A DNA stretch of 64,000 nucleotides from Paraburkholderia sp. GTDB lineage: Bacteria; Pseudomonadota; Gammaproteobacteria; Burkholderiales; Burkholderiaceae. The notes under the pieces are model-generated. The model saw only the letters and a list, made by a program, of their open reading frames with translations. It was not told where the DNA came from and searched no databases. Numbering within the stretch: the first letter of the stretch is position 1; every line of letters starts with the position of its first letter. Below, in pieces: positions 8,346-17,116 of this stretch. The translations under genes were made by a program, and so were the position numbers. The stretch is taken from NCBI GenBank assembly GCA_004322045.1, contig SCRN01000043.1, forward strand, positions 1 to 64,000, in the 5' to 3' direction.

Positions 8346-9164
8346 TCAAAGCTGCGTGACGGCTTTGACGGCCATCGCCACGGCGATGGCGCCCGCGAAG
8401 ACGGCGAACGCCTGCTGCAAGCGTGCGCCGCTCAGCCGGCGGGCTAGGAGCCGCCCGCCGAGCATGCCGGCGATCGCGCCTGCGGTGAACGGCAACGCCG
8501 CCGACCACGCCATCTGCCCGGCTAGCCCGGACGCGACGACGCCCGAAACCGATACGAGCGCAATGACCGCGAGCGAGGTGGCCATGACGTTCTCGATCGC
8601 GATGTCCGAGACGCGCCGCAACGCCGGCACGATGACGAAGCCGCCGCCGACGCCCAGCAACCCCGAGAGCAGGCCCGCGATCGCGCCCGATAGCGTCAAC
8701 GCGCGTGCGCAAGGCGCGGTCCAGACGAGTTTGCCACGCACGTGATCGATGCGGCAGGCGGCGTCGCTCGGCGCCTGCGTGCGCTTGTGCGACGCACGCC
8801 CGAAATGCTGCAGCAACATGCGCGCGGCAACGTAAAACAGCACGCACGCAAACAGCAGCATGAGCGGTGCATTCGGAACACGCCGCGCGAGCCATAGGCC
8901 GAGGGGCGAAACGAGCGCGCCCGCGCCTGCCATCAGCGTCGCCGCCTTGTACCGCACCCGCCCCTCGCGCAGGGCGAGCAATGCGCCGAGCGCCGCGGCG
9001 AGCCCCACTGCGGCTAGCCCGATGGGCCCGGCGGTCGCGACGTCGAGCCCCAAACCGAAGACGAGCAGCGGCACCGCGACGATGCCGCCCCCGGCTCCCG
9101 TCAAAGCGAGAATGACGCCGACGAGCGAGCCGAGCGCAGCGCTAACGATGAACGGATCGAACAT
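8346..9164 (-). CDS. TauE/SafE-family membrane transporter (sulfite/thiol export type)
   Basis: 272 residues with seven or eight hydrophobic helices and the family glycine patterns GSLVGVILALTGAGGGIVAVPLL and GLLGVGGGFVIVPAL in the two halves. The family exports small sulfur anions such as sulfite or sulfoacetate. It is the last gene of the sulfide operon 8.3-12 kb, where sulfite is the expected product of persulfide dioxygenase, so sulfite export is a fair inference. It converges on the oxidase operon with only 12 bp between stops. Confidence 0.85.
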   Translation of the reverse strand: MFDPFIVSAALGSLVGVILALTGAGGGIVAVPLLVFGLGLDVATAGPIGLAAVGLAAALGALLALREGRVRYKAATLMAGAGALVSPLGLWLARRVPNAPLMLLFACVLFYVAARMLLQHFGRASHKRTQAPSDAACRIDHVRGKLVWTAPCARALTLSGAIAGLLSGLLGVGGGFVIVPALRRVSDIAIENVMATSLAVIALVSVSGVVASGLAGQMAWSAALPFTAGAIAGMLGGRLLARRLSGARLQQAFAVFAGAIAVAMAVKAVTQL

Positions 9165-9179
9165 GGCAGGCTAGGTCCA

Positions 9180-10778
9180 TTAACCGTTCGTGCCCGTGAA
9201 CCATTCGCGCGCTTTGAGCATGCCGTTCCAATAGAACCAGGGCAGCAGCTTGGCTTTGAGCAGCCAAGCAAAGGCGCTCGGGCGGCGCGGATCGAACGGA
9301 AAGGTGGGCAACAGCTTGCCGCCGTAGCCGAATTCCGCGAGCACGACCTTGCCCCGCTCGACCGTCAGCGGGCACGCGCCGTACCCATCGTAGCGGCGCG
9401 GCAGAGGCCGCCCGGCCCGCATCGCAAGCAAGTTCGATGCGACGATGATGGCTTGCTTGCGCGCGGCGGCGGCCGTCTTGGCGTTGGGTGCGGAGCAGAC
9501 GTCGCCGAGCGCGAACACGTTCGGATAGCGCGGATGCTGCAGCGTTGCCGGATCGACTTCGCACCACCCGGCTGCATCGGCCAACTGGCTGTCGCGAACA
9601 AAATCGGGGGCGACTTGCGGCGGCACGACGTGCAGCATGTCGAAGGGCTTTGCCACGCGCTCGGTGCGGCCGTCCGCATCCTTGACGTCGAAATAGGCGA
9701 GCTTGTTCGGCCCGTCGACGGCAACGAGATTGGAGCCGAATGCGAGCTTGGCGCGGTAGCGCGACACGTATTGCATCAGTGCCGGCACGAACGCCGCGAC
9801 GCCGAACAGCACGGCGCCATCGGCATTGAATTCGACTTTGATTTTGTCGAGCGCACCGACGCGCCGCCAGTGATCGCAGGAAAGGTACATCGCTTTTTGC
9901 GGGGCGCCCGCGCATTTGATCGGCATGGCCGGCTGCGTGAAGAGCGCCGTGCCGCTGCCCATCGCGCGGACGAGTTCCCAGGTGTAAGGCGCCAAATCGT
10001 AGCGGTAGTTTGACGTCACGCCGTGCTTGCCGAGCACCGGCTCCAACCCCTCGATGCGCTCCCATGCGAGGCGCAGCCCCGCTGCAACGATGAGATCCCG
10101 GTATGGCACGGTTTCACCGGTGTCGAGCCGCACGCGGTTGTCATCGGGCTCGAATCTCGCGACGGCGGCGCGAATCCAAGTGACGCCCTTGGGCATGACT
10201 TCGCTCATCGGCCGGCGCGTCTTGCCCGCATCGAACAGCCCTGCGCCGACGAGGGTCCACGCGGGCTGATAGTCGTGCGTGTCGCGCGGCTCGATGACCG
10301 CGATATTCAGGCCCGGTTGACGGCGAAGCAGGCTGGCCGTCACGGTGATCCCCGCGCTGCCCCCGCCCACGACAACGACATCGAACGTTTTCTCCCAGGT
10401 GCAAGCCGGTGCGATGGTCGATGCTTTGGATGTTTGCGGCGGTGTCGTCGCGGCTCGGTACAGCCCTGCGGACCGATTGCCCGTGCGGCAATAAGCGAGC
10501 ACGGGCTTGGGCATCGTTTGCAGCAAGTCTGCGAAGGCTCTAGCATGCTCGGGCGTGATCTTGGCAGGCTCGACAGGCAGATAGGCGAAGGCGAGCCCGG
10601 CGCGCTCGGCTGCTTCCTGCATGGCCTGCGAGCTGGGCTGCGAAGGGCCGCCTTCGCCGTCGGGACGATTGCAGATGAGCGAGCGGAAGCCCGCGGCGGC
10701 GATGCCGGGCAGGTCGTCCGGCAGCACCTGCGCCGTGGTGGAAAAATTCGGATCGTGCTGCACGAATGGCGTGGACAT
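9180..10778 (-). CDS. DUF442 (rhodanese/phosphatase-like) - sulfide:quinone oxidoreductase fusion
   Basis: 532 residues in two parts. Residues 1 to about 112 are a DUF442/TIGR01244 domain with NRPDGE and the catalytic loop CRTGNRS. After a short linker comes a flavoprotein with the FAD motif VVVGGGSAGITV. KCAGAPQK and DVCSAPNAKT hold the two redox cysteines equivalent to those of the mitochondrial-type (type II) sulfide:quinone oxidoreductase. The protein should oxidise sulfide, reduce quinone and hand the sulfane sulfur on, perhaps to the DUF442 cysteine in cis. It follows two YeeE transporter genes. In the known Blh proteins DUF442 is fused to the dioxygenase instead. Confidence 0.9.
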   Translation of the reverse strand: MSTPFVQHDPNFSTTAQVLPDDLPGIAAAGFRSLICNRPDGEGGPSQPSSQAMQEAAERAGLAFAYLPVEPAKITPEHARAFADLLQTMPKPVLAYCRTGNRSAGLYRAATTPPQTSKASTIAPACTWEKTFDVVVVGGGSAGITVTASLLRRQPGLNIAVIEPRDTHDYQPAWTLVGAGLFDAGKTRRPMSEVMPKGVTWIRAAVARFEPDDNRVRLDTGETVPYRDLIVAAGLRLAWERIEGLEPVLGKHGVTSNYRYDLAPYTWELVRAMGSGTALFTQPAMPIKCAGAPQKAMYLSCDHWRRVGALDKIKVEFNADGAVLFGVAAFVPALMQYVSRYRAKLAFGSNLVAVDGPNKLAYFDVKDADGRTERVAKPFDMLHVVPPQVAPDFVRDSQLADAAGWCEVDPATLQHPRYPNVFALGDVCSAPNAKTAAAARKQAIIVASNLLAMRAGRPLPRRYDGYGACPLTVERGKVVLAEFGYGGKLLPTFPFDPRRPSAFAWLLKAKLLPWFYWNGMLKAREWFTGTNG

Positions 10779-10794
10779 TGGCGCGAACTCCGTT

Positions 10795-11220
10795 TCAGGC
10801 GTGGGCGGCGCGCAGCCGCGTGGTGAGCGAATGAAGGCTCATGCCCGCCAACATCGCGAGCACGAAGAGCCATGCTTTGGGTTGGCCGCTCGAGGCAGCC
10901 ACGACCGCCGGGCCGGGGCAGAAGCCGGCAAGCCCCCAACCGACGCCGAATAGCCCGCTGCCGAAGATGAGGGCGCGATCGATGCGGGTGGACGCGGGCC
11001 ACGAGATCGGTGCGCCGAGCAGGCTGCGGCTCGCCCGGCGCGTGAGCGCGAAGGCGATGGCGCCAATCGCGACGGCGCCGCCCATGACGAAGGCGAGCGA
11101 CGGGTCCCAGCGGCCGGCCAGATCGAGAAAGCCGAGCACCTTCTCGGGATTGGCCATATTGGAGACGATGAGGCCCAAGCCGAACAGGACACCTGCGGCG
11201 AAACCGGACAGAGCGAGCAT
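10795..11220 (-). CDS. YeeE/YedE-family permease, second half (DUF6691/PmpB-like)
   Basis: 141 residues with four membrane helices. GLIVSNMANPEKVLGFLDL is the signature segment of the smaller YeeE/DUF6691 proteins, followed by GLFGVGWGLAGFCPGPAV with the conserved cysteine that takes part in thiosulfate or persulfide passage in this family. The gene starts one base after the first YeeE gene, so the two half-size proteins are expected to act together. Its company (SQR, dioxygenase, TauE, thiol-sensing regulator) points to uptake of a reduced sulfur compound. Confidence 0.85.
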   Translation of the reverse strand: MLALSGFAAGVLFGLGLIVSNMANPEKVLGFLDLAGRWDPSLAFVMGGAVAIGAIAFALTRRASRSLLGAPISWPASTRIDRALIFGSGLFGVGWGLAGFCPGPAVVAASSGQPKAWLFVLAMLAGMSLHSLTTRLRAAHA

Positions 11221-11221
11221 A

Positions 11222-11647
11222 TTAAAAGTGACGAAGCAGAAAGACGGTTAGGAATCCTAACGACATGAACGTGAGCGTGGCGGCGATCGAACGAGCCGAG
11301 CCACGCGAGATGCCGCATACGCCGTGGCCGCTCGTGCAACCGGAACCGTAGCGCGTACCGAAGCCGACGAGCAAACCGGCGGCCACCAGCATAGGCGGCG
11401 AGGCGTCGATGGTAGCTGCGGGTAGCGGCGCAGCCAACCGCCACAGCCACGGAGCCGCGACGAGCCCGAGTAGAAAGGCGAGCGCCGAAGCGCGCTCGAG
11501 CGTTTGCCGCTCCAGTACGCGGCCGATCATGCCGCTGATGCCGGCGATGCGGCCGTTGAGCAGCATGTACAACCCCGACGCGGCGCCGATGAGCAGGCCC
11601 CCTGCGACGGCCGTGGCAGGGGCGAAATGCAACATATCGACGCTCAT
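11222..11647 (-). CDS. YeeE/YedE-family permease, first half (PmpA-like)
   Basis: 141 residues, four helices. It carries LNGRIAGISGMIG near the N-terminus and GFGTRYGSGCTSGHGVCGISR, the hallmark YeeE loop with conserved cysteines. The frame is open to 11923, but the start at 11647 overlaps the regulator stop (ATGA), so translation is coupled. It forms the partner of the next gene; together they make one full-length YeeE unit. Likely substrate: thiosulfate, sulfide or persulfide, by context only. Confidence 0.86.
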   Translation of the reverse strand: MSVDMLHFAPATAVAGGLLIGAASGLYMLLNGRIAGISGMIGRVLERQTLERASALAFLLGLVAAPWLWRLAAPLPAATIDASPPMLVAAGLLVGFGTRYGSGCTSGHGVCGISRGSARSIAATLTFMSLGFLTVFLLRHF

Positions 11648-11979
11648 GCGCTGACCTCCTTGGTCTTGGCGCAAAAGAGCTCCGACAAAGTTTGCATGAT
11701 AGCGATGACTTCCTCGCTGGCCAGGTTGTAATACATGTACTTGCCCTCTCTTCTTGTGGCGACGAGTCCTTCTTCGCGCAACACCCCCAAGTGTTGCGAC
11801 AGGCTGGGCTGATGCAGGCCGACGCGCGCTTCGAGCTCGCCAACGTTTTGCTCGCCCTCGGTGAGCTGGCATAGCAATAGGAGCCGATCCTCGTGCGCCA
11901 TGGCTTTGAGGAGCGCGCAGCACTGCGTGGCCGAGTGGCGCAGGTGGTCCAACGTTTGCGGCGTAAGCTGGCTTTCCAT
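11644..11979 (-). CDS. ArsR-family thiol/persulfide-sensing repressor (SqrR/BigR type)
   Basis: 111 residues, winged helix with recognition segment HQPSLSQHLGVLREEGLV. Metal-site residues of classic ArsR proteins are absent. Two cysteines, in LLLLCQL (Cys37) and LFCAKT (Cys103), are 66 residues apart, the same spacing as the Cys41/Cys107 pair of SqrR that forms a tetrasulfide link with persulfides. An extra CysCys pair is at 20-21. It heads the sulfide operon and is divergent from the persulfide dioxygenase, as in known bigR loci. It should release DNA when cell persulfide rises. Confidence 0.87.
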   Translation of the reverse strand: MESQLTPQTLDHLRHSATQCCALLKAMAHEDRLLLLCQLTEGEQNVGELEARVGLHQPSLSQHLGVLREEGLVATRREGKYMYYNLASEEVIAIMQTLSELFCAKTKEVSA

Positions 11980-11998
11980 GTGACGCGTTCTAGGTAAG

Positions 11999-12041
11999 TT
12001 CAACAATATGTTGAACAACATTATATGAATTGATATATTGT
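11999..12041. promoter_or_regulatory. candidate SqrR/BigR operator region between divergent sulfide genes
   Basis: An AT-rich island in GC-rich DNA. TTCAACA-N3-TGTTGAA (11999-12015) is an inverted repeat, and AACAATAT near 12002 recurs inverted as ATATTGTT near 12034-12041. It lies between the regulator start (11979) and the dioxygenase start (12074), where a shared operator is expected. Confidence 0.6.
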
Positions 12042-12073
12042 TTGGCAACTCCACTTCTTGGAAGGGATTGACG

Positions 12074-12934
12074 ATGCGTCCCCATGTAGCGCCGTTTTTC
12101 GATTGTGTGACCTCCACGTTCACGTACGTCGTTCATGCCGGCGACGGCACGCCGGCGGCCATCATCGATTCGGTCCTCGACTACGACCCGAAGTCGGGCC
12201 GCACGAGCACCGCGTCGGCCGACCGAGTCATTGCGTTCGTGCGCGAGCATCGCCTACAGGTGCTCTGGCTGCTCGAGACGCATGCGCATGCCGACCATCT
12301 TTCGGCGGCCCAATACCTGAAAAGCGCGCTCGGCGGCAAGACGGCGATCGGCGAGCAGATCCGTACGGTTCAGGGCGCGTTCAAGCGTGTGTTCAACCTT
12401 GGGGGCGCCGTGCCCGCGGATGGGACGCAATTCGACCACCTGTTTGCCGCCGACGAGACTTTCACCTTCGGCGAATTGACTGGGCGCGCGCTGCACGTGC
12501 CGGGCCACACGCCCGCCGACATGGCGTACCAGATCGGCGATGCCGTGTTCGTGGGCGACACGCTGTTCATGCCCGACGTCGGTTCGGCGCGCTGCGATTT
12601 TCCCGGCGGCGACGCACATGCGCTTTACCGCTCGGTGCAAAAGCTACTCTCGCTGTCGCCGCAAACGCGTCTGTTCATGTGCCACGATTATCCCCCGCTT
12701 TCTCGCGAGGCCCGCTGCGAGACGAGCGTCGAGCAAGAGCGCCGTGCGAACGTGCATTTGCACGACGGCATCTCGGAGGATGCATTCGTCCAAATGCGGA
12801 CGGAGCGAGACCTCACGCTCTCGATGCCGGTGCTGATCCTGCCGGCGGTACAAGTCAACATCCGAGCCGGCGAGATGCCCCCGCCCGAATCGAACGGCGT
12901 GCGCTATCTGAAGATTCCGCTCAACGCGTTCTGA
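12074..12934 (+). CDS. persulfide dioxygenase (ETHE1/Blh-type MBL-fold enzyme)
   Basis: 286 residues, start at 12074 with GAAGGG upstream; the frame opens earlier at a TTG without a ribosome site. The metallo-beta-lactamase motif is THAHADHL; further ligands are HVPGHTPADM and the Asp of VFVGDTLFM, and a late His lies in MCHDYPP. The single-iron ETHE1 group uses this set to oxidise glutathione persulfide to sulfite. No rhodanese or DUF442 domain is attached; that domain is on the SQR gene across the operator. The family assignment is firm, the exact substrate inferred. Confidence 0.88.
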   Translation: MRPHVAPFFDCVTSTFTYVVHAGDGTPAAIIDSVLDYDPKSGRTSTASADRVIAFVREHRLQVLWLLETHAHADHLSAAQYLKSALGGKTAIGEQIRTVQGAFKRVFNLGGAVPADGTQFDHLFAADETFTFGELTGRALHVPGHTPADMAYQIGDAVFVGDTLFMPDVGSARCDFPGGDAHALYRSVQKLLSLSPQTRLFMCHDYPPLSREARCETSVEQERRANVHLHDGISEDAFVQMRTERDLTLSMPVLILPAVQVNIRAGEMPPPESNGVRYLKIPLNAF

Positions 12935-12989
12935 CCGAAAGCGGCGCGCAACGGCATGAGCTCGCGCGATTCGTTTGCTACTTTGCTTG

Positions 12990-13460
12990 CTACTTGCGTG
13001 CCATGCGCACGAGCGGCTGCTCGGTGGAGCTCAACCCCAGCAGCCGCGATAGCTTGCCCTGCTCCGCTGCGATATCGGCCAGCGTGAACCTGTCCAGCAC
13101 CTCGAAGTACGCGCGCAGCGCAGTGCCGAGCACGCCGCGCAGGCCGCAAGCCGCCGTGATCACGCAGGCGTTGCCCTCCGTATCGAAGCACTCCACCATA
13201 CGAAAGTCGGCCTCCATCGTTCGCACTACATCGCCGACTGTGATGCGCGAGGCCGGCCGTCCCAACTTCAAGCCGCCCGTGCGGCCGCGCGTCGTGCTCA
13301 GATAACCGGCGCGCCCGAGCGCGTGCACGATCTTGACGAGATGCCCGCGCGCGATACCCAGCGCCTCGGAAATTTCGGCAATCGTGACGAGTTCGTCCGA
13401 GCGCACGGCTGCATACATGAGCACGCGCAAACTGTAATCGGTGAAATCCGTGAGTCGCAT
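12990..13460 (-). CDS. nsrR: Rrf2-family nitric-oxide-sensing repressor NsrR
   Basis: 156 residues beginning MRLTDFTDYSLRVLMY, the classic Rrf2 opening, with a winged helix at 25-55. The [Fe-S] ligands are C-X7-C-X5-C (Cys in VECFDTEGNAC and then ITAAC), the NsrR rather than IscR pattern. NsrR loses its cluster with NO and then de-represses NO detoxification genes. The gene is divergent from hemN and dnr; norZ, the hemerythrin and NnrS-like genes in the same 16 kb are likely targets. A long open frame upstream to 14963 is antisense to hemN and not coding. Confidence 0.88.
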   Translation of the reverse strand: MRLTDFTDYSLRVLMYAAVRSDELVTIAEISEALGIARGHLVKIVHALGRAGYLSTTRGRTGGLKLGRPASRITVGDVVRTMEADFRMVECFDTEGNACVITAACGLRGVLGTALRAYFEVLDRFTLADIAAEQGKLSRLLGLSSTEQPLVRMARK

Positions 13461-13476
13461 ACGCCACCTATAAAGT

Positions 13477-13493
13477 AGATGCATTGTATATCT
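13477..13493. promoter_or_regulatory. candidate NsrR half-palindrome
   Basis: AGATGCATTGTATATCT sits 17 bp before the nsrR start codon. The left half agrees with the NsrR half-site AAGATGCATTT; the right half agrees poorly. It would allow autoregulation. Confidence 0.4.
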
Positions 13494-13560
13494 TTTATGC
13501 GCATTGCGGACCTTGCGGCTAGGCAAGACAGCCGCCGGAAGCGGGCCGCCGAACGAAACA

Positions 13561-13577
13561 TTGATGACATACATCAA
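13561..13577. promoter_or_regulatory. inverted repeat upstream of hemN
   Basis: TTGATG-N5-CATCAA, a perfect 6-bp-arm palindrome 76 bp before the hemN start. The half-sites look like FNR half-sites but the spacing is three bases too wide, so the binding protein is uncertain. Confidence 0.35.
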
Positions 13578-13652
13578 GTTTCTATGGACCGCGGGTTCGA
13601 TAATGATCGCAGCCGGAATCGCTGCCGGCCATGCACGTCCATGGGAAGGAAT

Positions 13653-15098
13653 ATGTCTGCAGATACGGCGCCAAGCCGCGAAACCTCGTCCGCTACACCG
13701 GGATCGGATCTCGATCGCTTCGCCGACATCGAGATATCGGAGGCGTTGATCCGCCGCTTCGACAATGCGGGGCCGCGCTACACGTCTTACCCGACCGCCG
13801 ATCGCTTCGTGCCCGGCTTCGACGAGGCGGCCTATCGCGCTCATCTGGCCGAGCGCGCCGCCGCGGCGGTCAAGCCCCGGCTCTCGGTATATGCGCATTT
13901 GCCGTTTTGCGAATCGCTCTGCTATTTCTGCGCCTGCAACAAAGTCATTACGCGCGAGCACGGGCGCGCCACCGAGTACCTCGACTACCTGTTGCGCGAA
14001 ATCGAGATGGTCGCGCCCGAACTCGGCGACGATCGGCGCACCTCGCAATTGCATCTGGGCGGTGGCACGCCGACCTTTTTCAGCATGGCCGAGCTCGGCA
14101 CGTTGCTCGATGGACTGCGCAAACATTTCGACTTCGTGCCGGATGCCGAGTTGGGCGTCGAAATCGACCCCCGAACCGTGAAGCCGACGACACTGGCCGA
14201 GCTCGCCTCGCTCGGCTTTAACCGCACGAGCTTCGGCGTGCAGGATTTCGATCCGGCTGTGCAGCAGGCCGTGAACCGCATTCAGCCGCTCGACATGGTC
14301 GAGCGTGCATTGGGCGCGAGCCGCGATGCCGGCTTTCAGTCGATCAACATGGATTTGATCTACGGCTTGCCGCGACAATCGGTCGCCAGCTTCGAGCGCA
14401 CGCTGGACGAAGTGGTGCGCCTCGCTCCCGATCGCATCGCGCTCTACAACTACGCTCACTTGCCTTCGCGCTTCAAGGCGCAGCGCCTCATCGACGCGCG
14501 CGAACTGCCGCTCGCCGAGGACCGGCTGCGCATCTTCATGCGGGCGACGCGCAGGCTGCTCGATGCAGGCTACGTCTACATCGGTCTCGATCATTTCGCC
14601 AAGCCCGACGACGAGTTGAGTCGTGCGCTGCGCGAGAACAGCCTGCATCGCAACTTCCAGGGCTACACGACGCAAGCCGAATGCGATCTGGTCGGTTTCG
14701 GCGTGTCGGCTATCGGTAAGATCGGACGGTCCTACTGCCAATCGACGCGGTCGGTGAAGACGTATTACGAGCGGTTGAACGAAGGACGCCTGCCGGTCGA
14801 GCGCGGCATGACGCTGAGCGCCGACGACCTGTTGCGGCGCGACGTCGTGATGACGCTGATGTGCAGCGTGCCGCTCACGTTCGATGCCATCGAGGCCAGG
14901 CACGGCATCGAATTCCCACGCTATTTCGAGGCGGAGCTGGCCGCGTTGGCGCCATTCGAGCAAGCACAGCTCGTCGCAGTCGACGAGAATTCGATTCGGA
15001 TTTTGCCGAAAGGCCGACTGTTCGTGCGAGCCGTGGCGATGACCTTCGACAAGTATCTGGGGCGACCCAGCGCCGCGTCGTATTCGAAGCTGATATGA
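13653..15098 (+). CDS. hemN: oxygen-independent coproporphyrinogen III oxidase
   Basis: 481 residues from the ATG at 13653 (GGAAGGA upstream; the open frame before it has no homology). The radical-SAM motif is C-X3-C-X2-C-X-C in CESLCYFCAC, exactly as in HemN, and LGGGTPTF and the conserved NRTSFGVQDF follow. It converts coproporphyrinogen III to protoporphyrinogen IX without O2, supplying haem for the oxidase, NO reductase and cytochromes under low oxygen. It overlaps or abuts the Dnr-like regulator gene, forming an operon. Confidence 0.95.
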   Translation: MSADTAPSRETSSATPGSDLDRFADIEISEALIRRFDNAGPRYTSYPTADRFVPGFDEAAYRAHLAERAAAAVKPRLSVYAHLPFCESLCYFCACNKVITREHGRATEYLDYLLREIEMVAPELGDDRRTSQLHLGGGTPTFFSMAELGTLLDGLRKHFDFVPDAELGVEIDPRTVKPTTLAELASLGFNRTSFGVQDFDPAVQQAVNRIQPLDMVERALGASRDAGFQSINMDLIYGLPRQSVASFERTLDEVVRLAPDRIALYNYAHLPSRFKAQRLIDARELPLAEDRLRIFMRATRRLLDAGYVYIGLDHFAKPDDELSRALRENSLHRNFQGYTTQAECDLVGFGVSAIGKIGRSYCQSTRSVKTYYERLNEGRLPVERGMTLSADDLLRRDVVMTLMCSVPLTFDAIEARHGIEFPRYFEAELAALAPFEQAQLVAVDENSIRILPKGRLFVRAVAMTFDKYLGRPSAASYSKLI

Positions 15099-15121
15099 CT
15101 CTCGGCGAGGGGGGGCGATCG

Positions 15122-15823
15122 ATGCAAAAAGGGAAGATTCGGGTTCAGGACTTTCTCGCCCGAATGCCGCTATTTAACGAGCTGTCGGAAGAAGAGCTCG
15201 ATCGTGTCGCGCTCGGCACGACGCAGCAACAGGTCGCGCGAAAAGAGATGGTGTTTCACTGCGGCGACCCGTGCACGGGCCTGCACGCGGTCGTCTACGG
15301 TCAGATCAAGCTCAGCGTGACCTCGCCCCTCGGCGAAGAAAAAGTGGTGCGACTCGTCAGCCCCGGCGACAGTTTCGGCGAAGCGTTGATGTTTCTCGGC
15401 AAGCCGTACTTCGTATCGGCGCAAGCGCTCAGCGATTCCCTGCTGCTGCACGTGACCAAGGCGGCGATCGTCGACGGCTTGCGCACCGATCCCGACTTCG
15501 CCTGCAAGATGCTCGCCGGCATGAGCGCGCGCCTGCATGCGCTGATGCGCGACGTCGAGGCCTATTCGCTGCGCACCGGCACGCATCGCGTGATCAGTTA
15601 TCTGCTCGCGCAAAAGGGCGAGCCGGAACCGGGGTGCGAGGAGCCTGGGCGGCGCGTGCTGCTCGAGGCGGGCAAGAAGATGGTGGCTTCGCGCTTGAAT
15701 CTCACGCCCGAGCATTTCTCGCGAATCTTGCATGAGTTGGGCACACGCGGCCTCGTCACCATTCGCGGCCGTGAGATCTTGATCCCGGACCCTTCAAAGC
15801 TCGAGGCTGCTTGCGCGTATTGA
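15122..15823 (+). CDS. CRP/FNR-superfamily regulator, Dnr-like
   Basis: 233 residues. A beta-barrel effector domain is followed by the helix-turn-helix MVASRLNLTPEHFSRILHEL, where E-S/F-S-R matches the FNR-type half-site readers. The N-terminal Fe-S cysteine cluster is missing, so unlike the FNR at 1.8 kb it cannot hold a [4Fe-4S] centre in the usual way. Dnr/NnrR relatives of this build sense NO through haem. The start at 15122 has a strong G-rich ribosome site; the ATG at 15095 overlaps the hemN stop and is also possible. Coupling to hemN supports a role in NO or anaerobic control. Confidence 0.82.
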   Translation: MQKGKIRVQDFLARMPLFNELSEEELDRVALGTTQQQVARKEMVFHCGDPCTGLHAVVYGQIKLSVTSPLGEEKVVRLVSPGDSFGEALMFLGKPYFVSAQALSDSLLLHVTKAAIVDGLRTDPDFACKMLAGMSARLHALMRDVEAYSLRTGTHRVISYLLAQKGEPEPGCEEPGRRVLLEAGKKMVASRLNLTPEHFSRILHELGTRGLVTIRGREILIPDPSKLEAACAY

Positions 15824-17116
15824 CGCGAGCTTGCGCACGACCCGCACATAAACTCGCACCGCGCTCGCGATATTGACGCCGAGCCACACGTTCGACGCGA
15901 CGAACGCCAACGCGGCTGGGCGCGATAGCCACACGGGTGACGCGGCGGCAGCGAGCAACAGCAGGAGCGCGATCAGATGCGCCCAATACTGCGCCCGGGC
16001 GGAGGTATCGGGCAGCACCGCTTTGACCTTCGGCACGATCGACGAGCGCACGTCGATCGACGCTTGCATGTGATACCAAAGCAAGAAGGGAATGATTTTG
16101 TAGAGCATGCCGCTGATTGCCGACCAGACGCCTCCCGCAAGCAACAGAACGCCGACAATGACCCCGCTCGAGGGTCTAGCCGCCACCGCGCCGACGGCCC
16201 ATACGGGCACTGCACAGATGAGGCTCGTCATCGACGTGCGCCAAAAGAGCGTCGTCGCATCGGGCGAAGGGCGCTTGCGCCGATGGAGCAGGGCGAGCGT
16301 CACCACGGCGAAGCCGCAGTAGAGCACAAGCAATGCGCCGTGCAACGCGACGGCAGCGATCGGCCCATGCGCCGGCAATCCGAGACTGCCCAGCGTGGCA
16401 AGCACGAGCGTGCAGAACGAGAGCGGCGCAAACGCACGCATGAGCATGCGCGGGTAAGGCTCCGTGACCTGAAACATCGGGATGACCTGATAGGCCACGC
16501 CCGCGGTGAGCAGTCCGATCCATCCGGCCAGCCCCCAAGCGAGATGGAGATTCGTCAGTGCAACGACCGGCAGTGACAGGGGGCGCGACAATGACAGCGC
16601 GAGCATCGCACCCAGCCCGACGGTGACTAGTAGCGCAGTCAACGCGAGGCGCACCGCTCGCACGATATCGGTCGTGCCGCGGGTTCTAGCGGAGGACCGT
16701 CGCGCGAGGCCGATGGTGCAAGCGAGTGCGAACCAAGCGGCTGCGGCAGCGCAGAGCGAACCGGCGAAGGGAAAGAGTGCGCTATTGCCGCCAACGAACG
16801 CCGCGATCAGCAAGAGCGTGCCGAGCGTGAGCAGTGCGTGAACGCCGACGGCGCTCGTACGAACCCACGCGATTTGCGCCCCTGCCACGACAGGCAAAAT
16901 CTGAATCAGCGCGCCCATCATGACGCTTGCGAAGGCGCCCAGCGTGAGCGCGTGCGTGGCGGCGAGCGCGAACGGCGACCAGCGCGACGCGAACCCGGCA
17001 GGCCCGGCATAGAGCAGCAGCGCCGCGGCGATCGACGCGAACACGGGCGCGTTCAAGAAAAAGCGTAACGGCGCGCCAAGCGGCGGCGATGCATCGAGTT
17101 CCAGATCGCGCCGCAT
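15794..17116 (-). CDS. polytopic membrane protein, NnrS/haem-copper-subunit-I-like
   Basis: 440 residues, about 12 membrane helices. It shows the repeated pattern H-x-LTLGA..G..IQ..PV and NLHLAWGLAGWIGLL..Q.IPMF, which is seen in NnrS-type and other proteins distantly like haem-copper oxidase subunit I; HALTLGAF and MLYKIIPFLLWYH carry possible haem histidines. The start at 17116 shares one base with the stop of the DUF2249 gene. Its 3' end overlaps dnr by 30 bp tail to tail. Such proteins accompany NO-response genes in many betaproteobacteria, but their reaction is unknown. Confidence 0.65.
   Translation of the reverse strand: MRRDLELDASPPLGAPLRFFLNAPVFASIAAALLLYAGPAGFASRWSPFALAATHALTLGAFASVMMGALIQILPVVAGAQIAWVRTSAVGVHALLTLGTLLLIAAFVGGNSALFPFAGSLCAAAAAWFALACTIGLARRSSARTRGTTDIVRAVRLALTALLVTVGLGAMLALSLSRPLSLPVVALTNLHLAWGLAGWIGLLTAGVAYQVIPMFQVTEPYPRMLMRAFAPLSFCTLVLATLGSLGLPAHGPIAAVALHGALLVLYCGFAVVTLALLHRRKRPSPDATTLFWRTSMTSLICAVPVWAVGAVAARPSSGVIVGVLLLAGGVWSAISGMLYKIIPFLLWYHMQASIDVRSSIVPKVKAVLPDTSARAQYWAHLIALLLLLAAAASPVWLSRPAALAFVASNVWLGVNIASAVRVYVRVVRKLASIRASSLEL

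Noticed and set aside
13461-14963. long upstream extension of the nsrR frame
   Set aside because: Antisense to hemN; Rrf2 homology begins at 13460.
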